Source of the DNA: Rotaria sordida
Taxonomy: Eukaryota > Rotifera > Eurotatoria > Philodinida > Philodinidae
DNA: 64,000 bases
NCBI GenBank assembly: GCA_905250125.1
Contig: CAJNOL010000209.1
Location: 124,001-188,000, forward strand
Direction of reading: 5' to 3'
In this document: positions 45,201 through 56,600 of the stretch, one piece after another
Position numbering within the stretch: position 1 is the first letter of the stretch
Layout: each line of letters opens with the position of its first letter
Translations under genes and position numbers: made by a program
Notes under the pieces: model-generated
Seen by the model: only the letters and a program-made list of their open reading frames with translations
Told to the model about the DNA's origin: nothing
Database searches by the model: none

Positions 45201-48200
45201 GCAGTTTTAAGTATTTAGAAAAATTCTCAAAAGTCGATCAGAACTGAATTTTTCATCCGAATGATCAAAGTAAAATAAACTAAATTTTGATCATTGCAAA
45301 CTCAAGAGGAGAGTCCTTCAATTGATTAATCGATTTTGGGTCAGAGCTATGTACATCATGTAGACTCAAATAAGTTTTAAATATCCTACAAAGAATTCGA
45401 ATCTTTAGCTTATTGTTGCGTAGATACTCTAAATTTACTGTAGTTCTTAAATTTTAGATCTATATAATCCACATTGTCTTAGATTCACAAGTAATTAGAC
45501 GTTTAGAAGTTTTTCCTCGTCAGAAGCTCTATTGTGAAAAGTCATCAATGATACAGTTAAACATGTCTTTTTTAAAATAATATTATTTACTTTGTAGAAA
45601 TGATTTTGATGTTTTATTTAATGTCTGTTTAAGTATAGGTATTTCATCGAATAGAATACATTCATAATGAATTGATATATTTTCAGATTTTTTATTTTGT
45701 TTAATAGAATTAAATATTGAACGAAATGAACCATGTCCAAGTTGTTCAAATGATTCAATTTGATAATGATAACAAATAATTTGTTCAATATATTGCTGAT
45801 CTATTATTGATCTATCAAGTATTTGAAGAATAAATTGTTCAAGATCTTCAACTGAAATTTTACATATTGTATTATTATTATTATTATTATCATCATCATA
45901 TTCTGATGAAGAAAATTTAAATTTCGTATCAATAGAAAATAATAATTGTTCATTTTGTGCTATATAATTATTAAAAGTACCATGACCTAATTCTTGAAAA
46001 TAAGTTACTTTAAATTTTTCACATAAACGTTGTTCAATTCGAGATAATAAAGTAAATGTAAATATTTTTAATGAACTAATTTGTTCTTTAAATGCTTGAA
46101 AAATTTCATTATCATTTGGATGTTTAATTATTGGTTCCAATGATTTTCTTTCTAATTCAATATCATTATCGGATGAATCAGATGAATGAAAATATATTTT
46201 TTTGTTTGTATTACATTGAGTTTTAATTGGTAATTCTTTTGATTGAATAGTTTGATCAGGTATTTCCAAATGACCATGACAAATAGCTATTTGAAATATA
46301 TTTCTTAACATTGGATCTTTTGAAATAATATCAAGTGTATGAGAGATTTTTCGAAATGACGAATAATCTAAATAAATATTCATTTTATCTAAGATATTAA
46401 ATTTATTGACAAATTGACATATGTGGGGTAAGATTTTTTTTTTGTACCCTGATTGGCCAGGAAACCTTCTTGACTTGAAAGTGCCTTTTCATGTCGAACT
46501 CTGCAGTTAAGGTAAACCCTAAAGATATCTAAGCCTTCTATACAGAGTTATAGACATTTTAATCTATAGAAATGATACTCAGATCGAACAAGCATGCTCG
46601 TAAAGTGTCATATTTAATTTTTTACTATGTAAAATAATGAAAATTTTCTTGACCTACTGTGACAAACTTCACGACAAATTTCAATAAGATCATTAATTAT
46701 ATCAATTGGATCCATTGATGCATAAATTTGACGTTGTTGTTGTTGTTGTTGTTGTTGATTATTATCTAATTTATCATTAATAGTTTTTGAAATTTTTTCA
46801 ATTTCTTTTTGTACAAGATCAGTTAATATATAACTTAATTCTGTTCGAGCTATTTCCATTGTTTTACGTTGATTTGCTTGCATACTTTTAATACACTAAT
46901 AAATAAAAACAAAATTTATTTATGAAATTAATTTATATGTTTTAATCTTACATTTCTTGCTAAATATGCACTTTTCATTCGAATACCTAATTGATAAATA
47001 TTTTTAATCTGAACTTGTTTAGCAATAAATTTGAAAAAATTTTCAATATTTATTTCATTTTCTGTTTTCCAAACAGATTCTTTAGTCATATATTGATCAA
47101 GATATTTTAATATATCAGAACTTTTTAAATCTTTTTTTATATATTCATTTTGAATATTTCTTAATCGAAATAATTCAACAATTTTTGGTTGTTTTTCTAT
47201 AGGACCAAGTAATAATTCATTATAATCATTTTTATAAAAAATATGAGCCAAATCATTTTCTAATTCATTTAATGTACCTATTGTTTGCCAATAAGCATAA
47301 GCATCAAGATAAATATTTATTTTATTTTGTGTTCGAATAAGATTATCAATACAAGCAATTTGATCAGCACGTTGTATACCTATATTACCAAGATCTTGAA
47401 CATGAAAATATATTAAAATACGCCAAATAACATCATTCCATCGTACTAAATGTCCTTCATCATGAAGAAGAACTATTTGTTTTGCAGCTATTTCATTAAT
47501 ATGCTAAATAAATAAGCATAGATTTATCAATATAGACAAAAAATATAATTGATGTCAAAAGTTTTTCTATTAATTTGGATTTTTAAAATCGTATAGTAAA
47601 GTTGCACAACATTAAATTAATAGGATTAAATGCTTGTATAGCAGAAGTCAAATACTATATATACGTTGCAGTAGAAATTAAAATTTTAATCTCTACTATA
47701 GGAGAATTTTAAATTTTACTAGAAACCTATCTTCTGGAAGTATCTTAAGTTCTACTGTAGTAGAAATTAAAATACGCGTTTATATTTATAATGATCTAAG
47801 GAAGTACAGACATGATTTATAAGTAGCATAGAAAGCAGTAGAAGAAACTATTGAATACATCAAAAAGTTTACATCTATATATATATATATTTGAACAACA
47901 TTTCTTTTTAGTAGGATGTCATTTGATAACACACAGTACTTTAGTCACTTGGGATGAACATTTTTTTTTGTAACACAACAATCATTACAAGCACAGATTT
48001 CTGCAGTTGAATTAATCCTGCTACTAATGTAATCTTTACAAACTTGAAAAGATGTTTGTGTTGGTAATGTTTGAGAATTAATAATGCATAATTCTGAAAA
48101 ATTACATTTTGTTGTGCAAAGATGATAGATATTCATATTATCAGATGATTGTTTGTATTGAAATAACTTTACATAGTAAAATTTTTGGTGTTGTGTTGGT

Positions 48201-49825
48201 TCTATCGACTTTATCAATTTTTGTGCCAGTCAAATCTCCAATTTGGTATTGTCGTAATTTCTGAGCATCATCATATAATCTTTGTCTTTTAGCAATTGTT
48301 TTCATATACGTTTCTTTAGCTTCATCTTGGATTTGTTTATGTCTATCTAATGTTGAATTATCATTGATAACAAATTTTAAACGAAATTTTTCGTTTAAAG
48401 ATTCGATATGCTTATCAAGTTTGGAATTAAATAGCTCCATTTCGTTTTATATTATATCTTTTTTTCTTTGATAGCATCACGAGAAGTATAGATTAAACAT
48501 ACAAATTTTTTTTTTGTTTCTTTTCTTTCGAGATATTATCAGCAATATAAACAGGTATTTTAATTACTACTACAATAGAAATTAAAATACTTCCAGAACA
48601 CAAGTTTCTAGTAGAAAATGAAATTTCAATTTCTACTAGTAGAATTTTAAATTCTACTACAACGTATATATAATCTTAGACAAATATAGTCGTCCTTCAT
48701 GAAGTGCTAGTATTCTTTATACTATTGAACTAATATGTAAGAGTCATCCATACGATAGTAAACCCTAATCGCAAGGACTAACCCGTCCTCTGTTAGTTCA
48801 CATGTATTGAACGTATGATTCAGGCATAATCTTTCTCTTGTAAAAAATATATTCAGCGAAAATATGCGTTCAAAAAGTTTTTGTTTGTCGACTTCATTTA
48901 GTTCTGTGATTTTAAACATTTCAGAATAGACTTATTGTCGCATGAAAACTTTCTATTGAAATTTTCAAAAGAATTGATTAAAATCATCATGAAAAAGATT
49001 CATCTTACTAAAAATTAATATTTGCTATTCAATAGACCTTCTTAATGAAAAAACAATAGCTCAGTTATTTTGAAAGTGATTCCTAATGATTTGAATTGAA
49101 TTATATTTACTTGTAAAGGAATTCGTTGTGTAATATTATTTGTTTTGGCTGTAAACGGAATAATGTTTGGTGTTGAAGAAAAAGGTGAACGAAGTGAGAA
49201 TTCTAATGGATTTGTATTTGTACTTGAATCATGTTTGATTATAATTGGATTAGATTTTTTTTGAGTTGTTGAAGGAATAGGTTCGGGTGTATCTGAATCA
49301 GAACTACTAGATGAAAAAATTAAACGACTACGTTTAGATACAGATGAATGAGAATCTAAATGAAAATAATTTTATAATGAATAAATATTAAAATTTAATT
49401 TTTACGTTGTTTTTTCAAAGATGAAGATTGATTGAATGTTCGTTTATTAGTTCGTTGTGTTTCAGATTGTGATGGGTATTGTTCAATAAGTTGAGTTAAT
49501 TTTTTAACATAAATTTCCCATGGAGCACAATCAATTTCAACTTGATGTTTCAGTCGATTTGTTTGTTTATCATAATCATCTTTTGATAGAATACCAGTAG
49601 AAAATGAATTATCAATCTTATTTTGTTGAGATATATATGTTGATCTAGTTGTTTTAACAGCTGTTTCAGCAAATTCTAAACCTTGCTTAGCTGTTACATA
49701 TTGTCGATTATTAAGAAGAGCTGTCTGTTTGACTCTACAATACGAAAAAAAAAAAAAATGAAACTGAATAAATAATAGAATTCTTACAATCCCGAGACCG
49801 TTGATAAACCAACACTGTTCGACAT
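36266..49825 (-). CDS. Protein NO VEIN-like giant protein: sacsin-type GHKL ATPase plus C-terminal DUF3883
   Basis: Eighteen exons join in one phase: 49788-49825, 49406-49734, 49111-49355, 46952-47503, 46658-46895, 45591-46367, 43716-44814, 43099-43624, 42715-42750, 41744-42664, 39981-40983, 39802-39921, 38921-39070, 38275-38856, 38059-38214, 36699-36887, 36266-36633 (plus the start exon counted first), about 2,442 aa. Residues 1-204 are Ser/Lys-rich and disordered. A GHKL/HATPase fold sits at about 1010-1110: N-box FVLELIQNADDNQY, then ALCDIGKSTKGK and GYIGQKGIGFKSVF. It is followed by the sacsin/NO VEIN stretch NRPEIYSNGYQICFD. Next come long alpha-helical NO VEIN repeats (RQDILSDSIWNQFLLNEIP; SIFPTRDHRWVSLN). 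The C terminus is DUF3883: KIGRWGEQWVNEYLHAK, GKPYDFI and IYIEVKST, a D-Xn-ExK arrangement. Plant NO VEIN is nuclear and needed for vascular development; the animal role is unknown to me. Poly-Asn and poly-Gln tracts occur. Seven introns hold insertions. I count 17 coordinates here; one more small exon is not excluded, but phase closes without it. Confidence 0.88.
39540..39672. repeat. Inverted repeat in a NO VEIN-like intron
   Basis: ATTTGTAAAAGATGCGAA at about 39549 is repeated exactly in reverse complement at about 39646-39664. Between them lies a second, smaller inverted pair (GATACTATCAGCTCGC and GGTAGTATCAG). It sits in the 731-bp intron 39071-39801, far above the usual size. Confidence 0.65.
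41383..41699 (-). mobile_element. MITE-like element, copy B (intron of NO VEIN-like gene)
   Basis: This ~317-bp segment is the reverse complement of the element at 60005-60305, with high similarity over the whole length. Shared blocks include CCTAGATGAGAA, CAACAAGATATAACTGTAT, CCTTTACTTGTTCATGT and GGTGCCAGG. It is rich in GGATCC/GGACCC-like motifs near both ends. Termini are more worn than in the other copy. It has no coding capacity. It lies in the 760-bp intron 40984-41743. Confidence 0.85.
45306..45519. repeat. R1-family palindromic element in a NO VEIN-like intron
   Basis: The left arm begins GAGGAGAGTCCTTCAATTG and continues GAGCTATGTACATCATGTAG and GCTTATTGTTGCGTAGATAC, closely matching 4121-4236 and 255-385. 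The right arm is weaker and ends GTTTAGAAGTTTTTCCTC. It lies within the 776-bp intron 44815-45590. Confidence 0.65.
47655..48672. mobile_element. TIR-bounded DNA element with integrase-like gene remnant
   Basis: About 115-bp inverted termini flank ~1 kb. The left end has TATATATACGTTGCAGTAGA, then TTTTACTAGAAACC, TTCTGGAAGTATCTTAA and GTAGTAGAAATTAAAATAC. The right end in reverse complement has TATATATACGTTGTAGTAGA, TTCTACTAGAAACT, TTCTGGAAGTATTTTAA and GTAGTAGTAATTAAAATAC. Between them is a minus-strand pseudogene (separate entry). It lies in the 1.6-kb intron 47504-49110 of the NO VEIN-like gene. Candidate target duplication is TA or short AT-rich; I cannot resolve it. Confidence 0.82.
47945..48440 (-). 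pseudogene. Integrase-type C-terminal domain relic with Cys-rich tail
   Basis: The first minus-strand frame (48440 to about 48190) gives RQRLYDDAQKLRQYQIGDL, then TKIDKVDRTNTTPKILLCKV. After a small frame change, the second (to 47945) gives SDNMNIYHLCTTKCNF, VCKDYISSRINS and a Cys-rich AEICACNDCCVTKK end. This order (basic helix, GD(L/F).G(I/T)KI..VDR, then a CxCxxxC tail) resembles proteins annotated as KRAB-A domain-containing protein 2-like, which derive from retroviral-type or Ginger-like integrases. The catalytic DDE core is absent. Family assignment is from memory of that pattern. Confidence 0.6.
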
Positions 49826-51830
49826 GATGATATTCTCAATCAGAAAATAACAATAAATTAAACTAAAAATTACTGATTTTCGAGTTTTGATCGAGTTAAA
49901 AGGTGATAAATAATTGATTAGTTAAGTTATAGATGAATCCGAATAATTAAAAGAGGTCGCAAGTTATCAATAGAAAACATCGGTCGACATATTAATTTAT
50001 GGAACTCTCTAAAAAGAATTTTTGTATTTCATTACCAGAGAATTGCATCAATAATATGCCGAGTTTATATTAGTATTAAACTATCTTTTATTGTTAATCA
50101 AATACTTAAAAAACGAAAAATTTAGTTGTATTCTCATTATTTTATTTTATTCTTCAAAATAGAATACGAGATAACGATAGAATGGCCATTAAAACCTTTT
50201 TTTAACTATCATTATCATGAATATATACAGTATCGAAAACTCTAAATAGTATCGTATTGAAAAAGAGAATGCATCTCAACAATTGCTATTTTATAAAGAA
50301 AAGAAGCGTTATTTCCTTATATATTCTTTCATAGTTCTCCGTAGGATTAAAGTCGCAATTAAATCATTTAAGAAAGCGATTTTTACAGAAAATCATGATT
50401 TTCCATGCGACATTTACATTGATTGAACCTAGTCATAATGCTCGACTCTCGAACTACCACTGTGTCTTGACAGGTATACGACCGTCTTTTTATCATCGTC
50501 CGCATAAAAGTTTTTCATGAATGAGAAGAGAGATGGTTTTGTTCTTTTCCATGCAAGGTTGTCGATGTTTTTTAGAGATCGGCTAGGATGAGGCACCGCG
50601 TGCATCTAAACAGACATTTGGCTAAAAATGAAAATTACGCTTTTCCAAGATTTAGATATACAGGAATATACTCTATCAAATGATATAAATAACTTCGTTA
50701 GAATCCTTAAAGAAACTCAAAAATTAGCCTGAAAATCATCATATCATCAGGAAAATTCAAATCTCACAAAATTAAACTATTCGACAGACAAACCAAGTAT
50801 ATTTTCGGTATCTTCAAGTCGAGCTCTATACAATAGTATAAAATATTTTTTAATTTGTATGTTTAATTTCTGAGAAAAAGAAATAATATTTTTTCCTACA
50901 ATATCATCCGAACGTCTAGTTCCGTAAAATGAGCAATCCAACCTCTAAATGTTGTCAGACTGTTCTTCTATCTACTGTTGCTAACCTATGTTAGCGCAAA
51001 CATTCCTGAACTGCACAGTGGATTTTCAAAAAACTTAGATTTTTTAGCTTTTCTGGCTTTGAAAAATATTCAACCGACAAAAATAATATATTCAGGATCA
51101 GCATATTAAACTGCGTCAAATGATATATAAGACAAAACAATTTTGAAGAAGACAAAATTTTCTCGAAAAAATGAAGGCAAGGTTCCTCTCAAGCATTTTT
51201 CGTTGAAAAAGCTTTTTCTCTTAAAAATGCTTTTATGCGTCAAGTTCAATCATTTCTGAGCGAAGAAATTCATTTCCGAACAAGAAAGTTACAGGTCTTC
51301 CTGTCATGCGAAATATGCACACTGTGAGGAGTGGGGTTAAAACTTTGGGAGAAATACCGAAAATTCACACAGAAAGGCCTTTCATCCTTGGAGTGCTAGA
51401 AGTAGTGATCGCGGGGAGAAGAACGACACTCACTGTAACCCGATCCTTTCCACAATAGGCGACCTGTCGGTCTCTTCTCAATCTTATTCGTCTCGCAGCG
51501 ACATTATCTGCTTTTATTTATTTTTCTTTCTGTTAGAGAAAGACAAAAAAATGCTGTTTCAAAATCTGGTTTCTATCGAAAGTTATCATAAAGTTGTAAA
51601 ATATTGGCAGAAAGTCGAATATTGCGTTGTAAGTAATGTAAAATCAAATGGATTGATATTAGAGAAACAAAACAAGATAAGATAGTTGAGTAAGTATTTT
51701 TCATTTATTTCTATTTATTATATCATGCATGACAAAGAATAAAATGTTTAAGTTCGATCATAGTTCTATTAAGAATTTGAATTGTTTTTGGAATAATAGA
51801 TTTCAGTTTAAATATCAACTTTGAAATGAA
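49826..51830. other. Intergenic region between the NO VEIN-like and EF-hand genes
   Basis: No coding frame is supported. The left end should contain the NO VEIN-like promoter. The stretch 50690-51320 is a dispersed repeat (separate entry). The 51320-51560 part is less AT-rich but shows no gene. Confidence 0.45.
50690..51320. repeat. Dispersed repeat, copy B (inverted partner at 34855-35480)
   Basis: Read in reverse complement it follows the copy in the DDX28 intron for ~600 bp with moderate divergence. Landmarks are ATCATTTCTGAGCG (about 51250), AATGATATATAAGACA (about 51118), GCGCAAACATTCCTGAAC (about 50995), GTCTAGTTCCGTAAAATGAG (about 50915) and TCAGGAAAATTCAAAT (about 50747). No protein family is visible. 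Confidence 0.6.
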
Positions 51831-52512
51831 TCAGGTTACAATCTTTTTGAAAACTTCATCATGAGTGCATAGATTACAAAATTCCTTTTGAGAGATTTTC
51901 CCGTCTTTGTTCAAGTCATATTGTTCAAAGATTGTACTTAAATGAGTCTTGAATGCTTCGAATTCTTTCTCATCGATCGATTCTTCAGTCGCTTTAGATG
52001 CAACGAAAATGTTTTCAATCTCAGCTCGTGAAAGAAAACCATCGTGATTGAAATCACATAGAGCAAACATGAGTGAAAGTTTTTGTCTCGGTGCACCAGG
52101 TGTCATCAAGCAAGAAGCCAGTATAAATTCATTAAAGTCGACTTTTCCTGAAAAAACAAAAATACGATCATCTACAGAAAAAATGATTACAAAAAACTTA
52201 CCGGAATGATCTCGATCGAAAAAAGCAAAGACTCGCTTGCCTACTTCCACACTATCAGAATCATCGGTTTGGGGTGTTGCTTCGTTCCATAGTTTGATGA
52301 ATTCTTCCTCTGTAAGTTGACCACTGGTTGATGCCTCCCGAAATTCTTCTACAAAAATGAAACAATGTAACAAGTTTGAACTATTTTACGAGATACAAAC
52401 TGAATGTTTCTTGAATTTCTGATTCGCTAAGCTGCGACCTTTTCTTGAGAGTATTGAGAAACTTGTGACTCAATTCAATTTTGCCTGTTGGTTTGCCTGG
52501 TTTACTTGTCAT
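51831..52512 (-). CDS. EF-hand calcium-binding protein (NCS/calcineurin-B-like size), 191 aa
   Basis: Three exons in phase: 52401-52512, 52202-52348, 51831-52147. The protein starts MTSKPGKPTGKIELSHKF, so it lacks an N-terminal glycine for myristoylation. A first, degenerate EF-hand (REASTSGQLTEEEF) has lost the acidic first position. Three canonical 12-residue loops follow: DRDHSGKVDFNE, DFNHDGFLSRAE and DLNKDGKISQKE. These loops have acidic residues at 1, 3 or 5, Gly at 6 and Glu at 12, so they should bind calcium. Size and the EF1-degenerate pattern recall neuronal calcium sensors and KChIP-like proteins, but the N terminus is unusual. Intron positions lie in and near loop 2. It is a likely cytosolic calcium sensor; the partner is unknown. 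Confidence 0.85.
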
Positions 52513-53688
52513 TTCGTCAAATATTGAAATTAGTAAAAACTTCTTGAATTGATTTTAACGATCTAAAATAACAAGAAGAAAAAAAAACAAATCGACGCCT
52601 TTCAAATCTACATGAAATAAGCCTTTCATTCAATGATATTATTTCTCATATTTGACTAGTCAAAAAACATGTTTACTGTACATTGGTTATGACTTGTGTA
52701 CGTAGCGAGAGCATTCATGCAGAGCGTTGAAAAATGCACATGCATGTAATCGAATGACATAATTACCATAGATGAGAATCGCTTTCAAATAATCACAATG
52801 CAGACTTTTTTTTTCTTATTGATTTAAAATGTTCAATGAAAGCAGCAATGTACAAAGTGGTAGTTCTATTTGTAACACTAAACTCTTTATCGTCAGTCAA
52901 TGGTGAATTTCAGGATGATACTCTTTTTTTTGTTTAATGTTTTGACGAGAAAATTTTTTTGCCATGTGTGTGTCTCCGATTGTTACTCATTGTTTGATTA
53001 TCAATCGAATAATGACGCTCAGGTAATTCGTGAGTGTCTATTTATATATGTTGTATCGAAGTTACATCGATCGACAAGGTTGCAACTTCGTTGATCGGTA
53101 TAAATTCAATACGATATATGTACTAGTCAAATAGAGACAACGAAATGCTTATCCGAATAATAGCTTCTTCATGTTCGCCATTTCTATGACAAAATAAGTT
53201 GAGTCAAAGGAAAATATTTTCTAATATTGAATACAAATACATCAATATAGTACAGAGAAGAAAGGAACAAAAAGAAACGATGATGACAGACGAATATAAA
53301 TCAAAATTAAGCACATAATGATTGAGATAAATCAAAATATTGTAAATAGCATTGAAAATGAAGATGTAAATAAAAACAAAATAGTTAAAACTAACATCGA
53401 AACATTTCAAATTATTATTATCGAAGATTGTCAAAGAAGAAAGATTTGTATGTAAATAAAATTTTTTAAAAGTATGATCTATTCAATTTATCTTTTCCTT
53501 TAACTTCTTTTATTAACAACTGTTGGAAAAAAATATGAAATAATGAACAAAGTCTTGTTCTCACAAATAACAAAACAGAAAAATAAACTATTAAAGAAAA
53601 TTGAAAATTTGCTATATCAACTATTGCACCATTATACTTAAAACAAATCACAAGATGTATTAGCATATATCAAATGATCATTTTTGCT
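52513..53688. other. Intergenic stretch, nothing supported
   Basis: Short frames at 52900-53094, 53204-53434 and 53466-53666 are hydrophobic or AT-driven and show no motif or splice context. It contains the EF-hand gene's upstream flank and the 3' flank of the glycosyltransferase. Confidence 0.45.
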
Positions 53689-56600
53689 TTAAGTATTGTT
53701 CGTTTCATTAAGTGATTGTCGTTCCCATAACCATTTATGAGCTTCATATGTGATATTGCATACTTGCATTTGAATATGTGTCCTATCATCAGATAATGCC
53801 ATACATAAATTCGATGTCGGATGATATATTAGATCGTTCTAGAAAACAACAGATAAATTGTTAGCATAAAAATTTGCTTCGCTTTTGCTTAAATTTATGA
53901 TCAATTGAATGTGCAAACTTCGAATCTCATAAAGAAATCGAGCAACTTATTTGTACTTGAGAATAGAGTCACAGAAGTTCAAAATGATATCGTTTTAGTA
54001 CGAGAATTTGTTATTAATAAAAATTCATCTACATATGATGCAAAACTGTAAGACGAAGTAATTGTATACAATGAAAGGAAAATGAACTATCAGAAAAATA
54101 AACATGTTTTATTGTGATGGAAAAGGCATTCCTGTGTGTATCTACAAGTATGATATTTGGTACTAACACTGTGTTTGATTCAAGCTTCATCAGCAATAAG
54201 CAAACTTATCCTCTCGACAAAATGGATTGAATTTTAGAAGCAGAAAGACACTAAGTAAATCTGAAATCACTTGATTCACTTGTCTTTTTATGGAATTTCA
54301 GATGATCTCTTCTTTACATTAGCTACGAAATCTATAAATGAAACTTCAAATATATCGATGAGCGAAGACATTTAAAAGAGGTACAAACTACCATCAAAGA
54401 GCCGATTCTGACTAAAAATCAATAGTAATTCGATTTGTTTATCGTTCAATAGTACTCAAAATAAAATACTCAACATCGAAACCATGTTCAGCATGAAAAA
54501 TTGATTTGAGCTGTATATGTTTTGAATTCATACGATAACTTTTATTTTCGTCGAAAATTTCGGTACGCATCTTACTCAGAGATATGTCAAAAAGTAAATT
54601 AGTCTAAAACATCATGGTGACCATAAAAAAACATAAGTTATGAAGTTTCAATATCATCATTAAGCTTATAAAGAAGTATGCCTAAATACTAAAAACGAGA
54701 TTTTTAGATGAACGTATTTTTTGACGTACCTCCGTGACGGGGGATCCCGAGATCGACGAAAATAAAATTCGCCGTATGCTTTTGAAACATACATAAGTTG
54801 ATTCAGTATTTTATGCTGAGTACGATTCTAGTGTTAAGTTGTTTTCTATTCTGAACATCGTTAGACGACTAATACTCGAAATACTATTGGTTTCTAACTA
54901 AAATCAACACTTCAATGGCAGTCTATGTCTCTTTGAGGTGTCTTCTCCCCATCTATATTTCAAGTTTCATTTATAGGTTTTTTAACTAATCTAAAGAGCT
55001 CTTAATAGTAAAAAAGAATGGTAATGTTTGCTCTTGCTGTTGAAAACATCGAAGATCTGCACCAAATGTGACTCTGATAGTAGTCTAGAGATGGGTTTTC
55101 GAGAGTCGTATTTCGTTTATAAAGACAAAGAGTTTGGTATTTATAGCAGTGTTAGAGGACCATATGATCTTCTAGTTATAGGTAAAAAGATATTGTTTTC
55201 TTTATATGAATAAGAGTATCATATCAGGTTGATCATGAACGTAATTCAAGCCCAAAAAAACACCATATTTTAACCTTATTCAAACTTTTTATTTATCTGT
55301 TGTAAAATTACAAGTTTCATCATGAATGATTCTTATCTCAAGGTAATTTTTCATTTGATATAAGCTAGTAAAGACTCCAATGAAAAAAGGTCCTATAGGT
55401 CGATTTACCACCTTATAATCTCTTTTCTGTTCACTGAAAAAACTAATGTTCTAAGTTCAAATTTTCGACGGGCAGAGAGAGAAAAAGGAATTTGAATATA
55501 AAACAAACCTCATCATAAATCCAATATTGAGTTCCTTTCTGACCATCACATTTCATAACAATGACCTTATCATTTTTATTAACGTCTTCCATTCCACCTT
55601 GATAACCTAAACATCCATGATCTCGACGAATTTCACCCATTTTGCTTAACATAAAAAACTATATCAAACAAAAACAACCGAACTCTTTGATTATAAACAA
55701 AAAATTTTCATATATATGTACCTGATTACCACCTTGATTATGACATGGAAAAGAAATTACTGATCTATTGAAATTTGCAGACTCAGTATTTGCATCAACA
55801 CAGTAATCGTCATCAAAATTTCGAATCTAAACAATTTTTATTTATTGAATTATATCTGATCGAAAGAAAATAAGTCTGCATACCTCACCGATTGCTATTC
55901 CTTTTTCTGGCATAGATAGTTCGGGATAGATCTCAGTTAAATACCACTTAAATGATTTACATTGTAATTTTTTTCGAAGTAATTTACGTGATGTAACATC
56001 ACCATAATCACCCTAAAAAACAACAATTAATTGTTAATATTCTATTATATCGAATAAATTAAAATCATACTAAATTATAATTTAATCTTTGATAAAAATA
56101 TTCCTAAATTGAAATTAAATAATATTATTCTTAAAAAGAATTAATTTATTTTTCTTTAATACTTTATATTCATCAAGCCAAACTTCAGCAACTCGAACAG
56201 TATTCTTACGGATTACATCTACGTCAGATAACCATTTATAAGGAGATCGTGTACGAAATATATGACCAACATGAGAACAAGGAGAAATTATCAGAGTACC
56301 TACATATAACAATTAACAAAAAAATCAATAAATATCATCATACTTACCACCACACATCCATATACGAAAAGATAGTTCTAAATTTTCACCACCCCAAATA
56401 TCCATACCAGCATCGTCTGTAATTAAAACAATAGATAATAAATTTTCTGCAAAACAGTTATTATTTAATAAGAATACATAGAATCAGATTTTTCAGTCTT
56501 CGATGGCGTCATTTTCCAGATAAAAAACGCTTAACAACAATAAAATAATCAAACTCGAAAACTAAGCGACAAGAACCGATGTGGTTGGTACAGACGATCT

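Noticed and set aside
44815..45590. Apparent frame break in the NO VEIN-like gene between exons ending 45591 and starting near 44839
   Set aside because: Using the acceptor tgtttag|ATGTTG (exon end 44814) instead of the upstream AG restores phase and the whole gene closes on a multiple of three.
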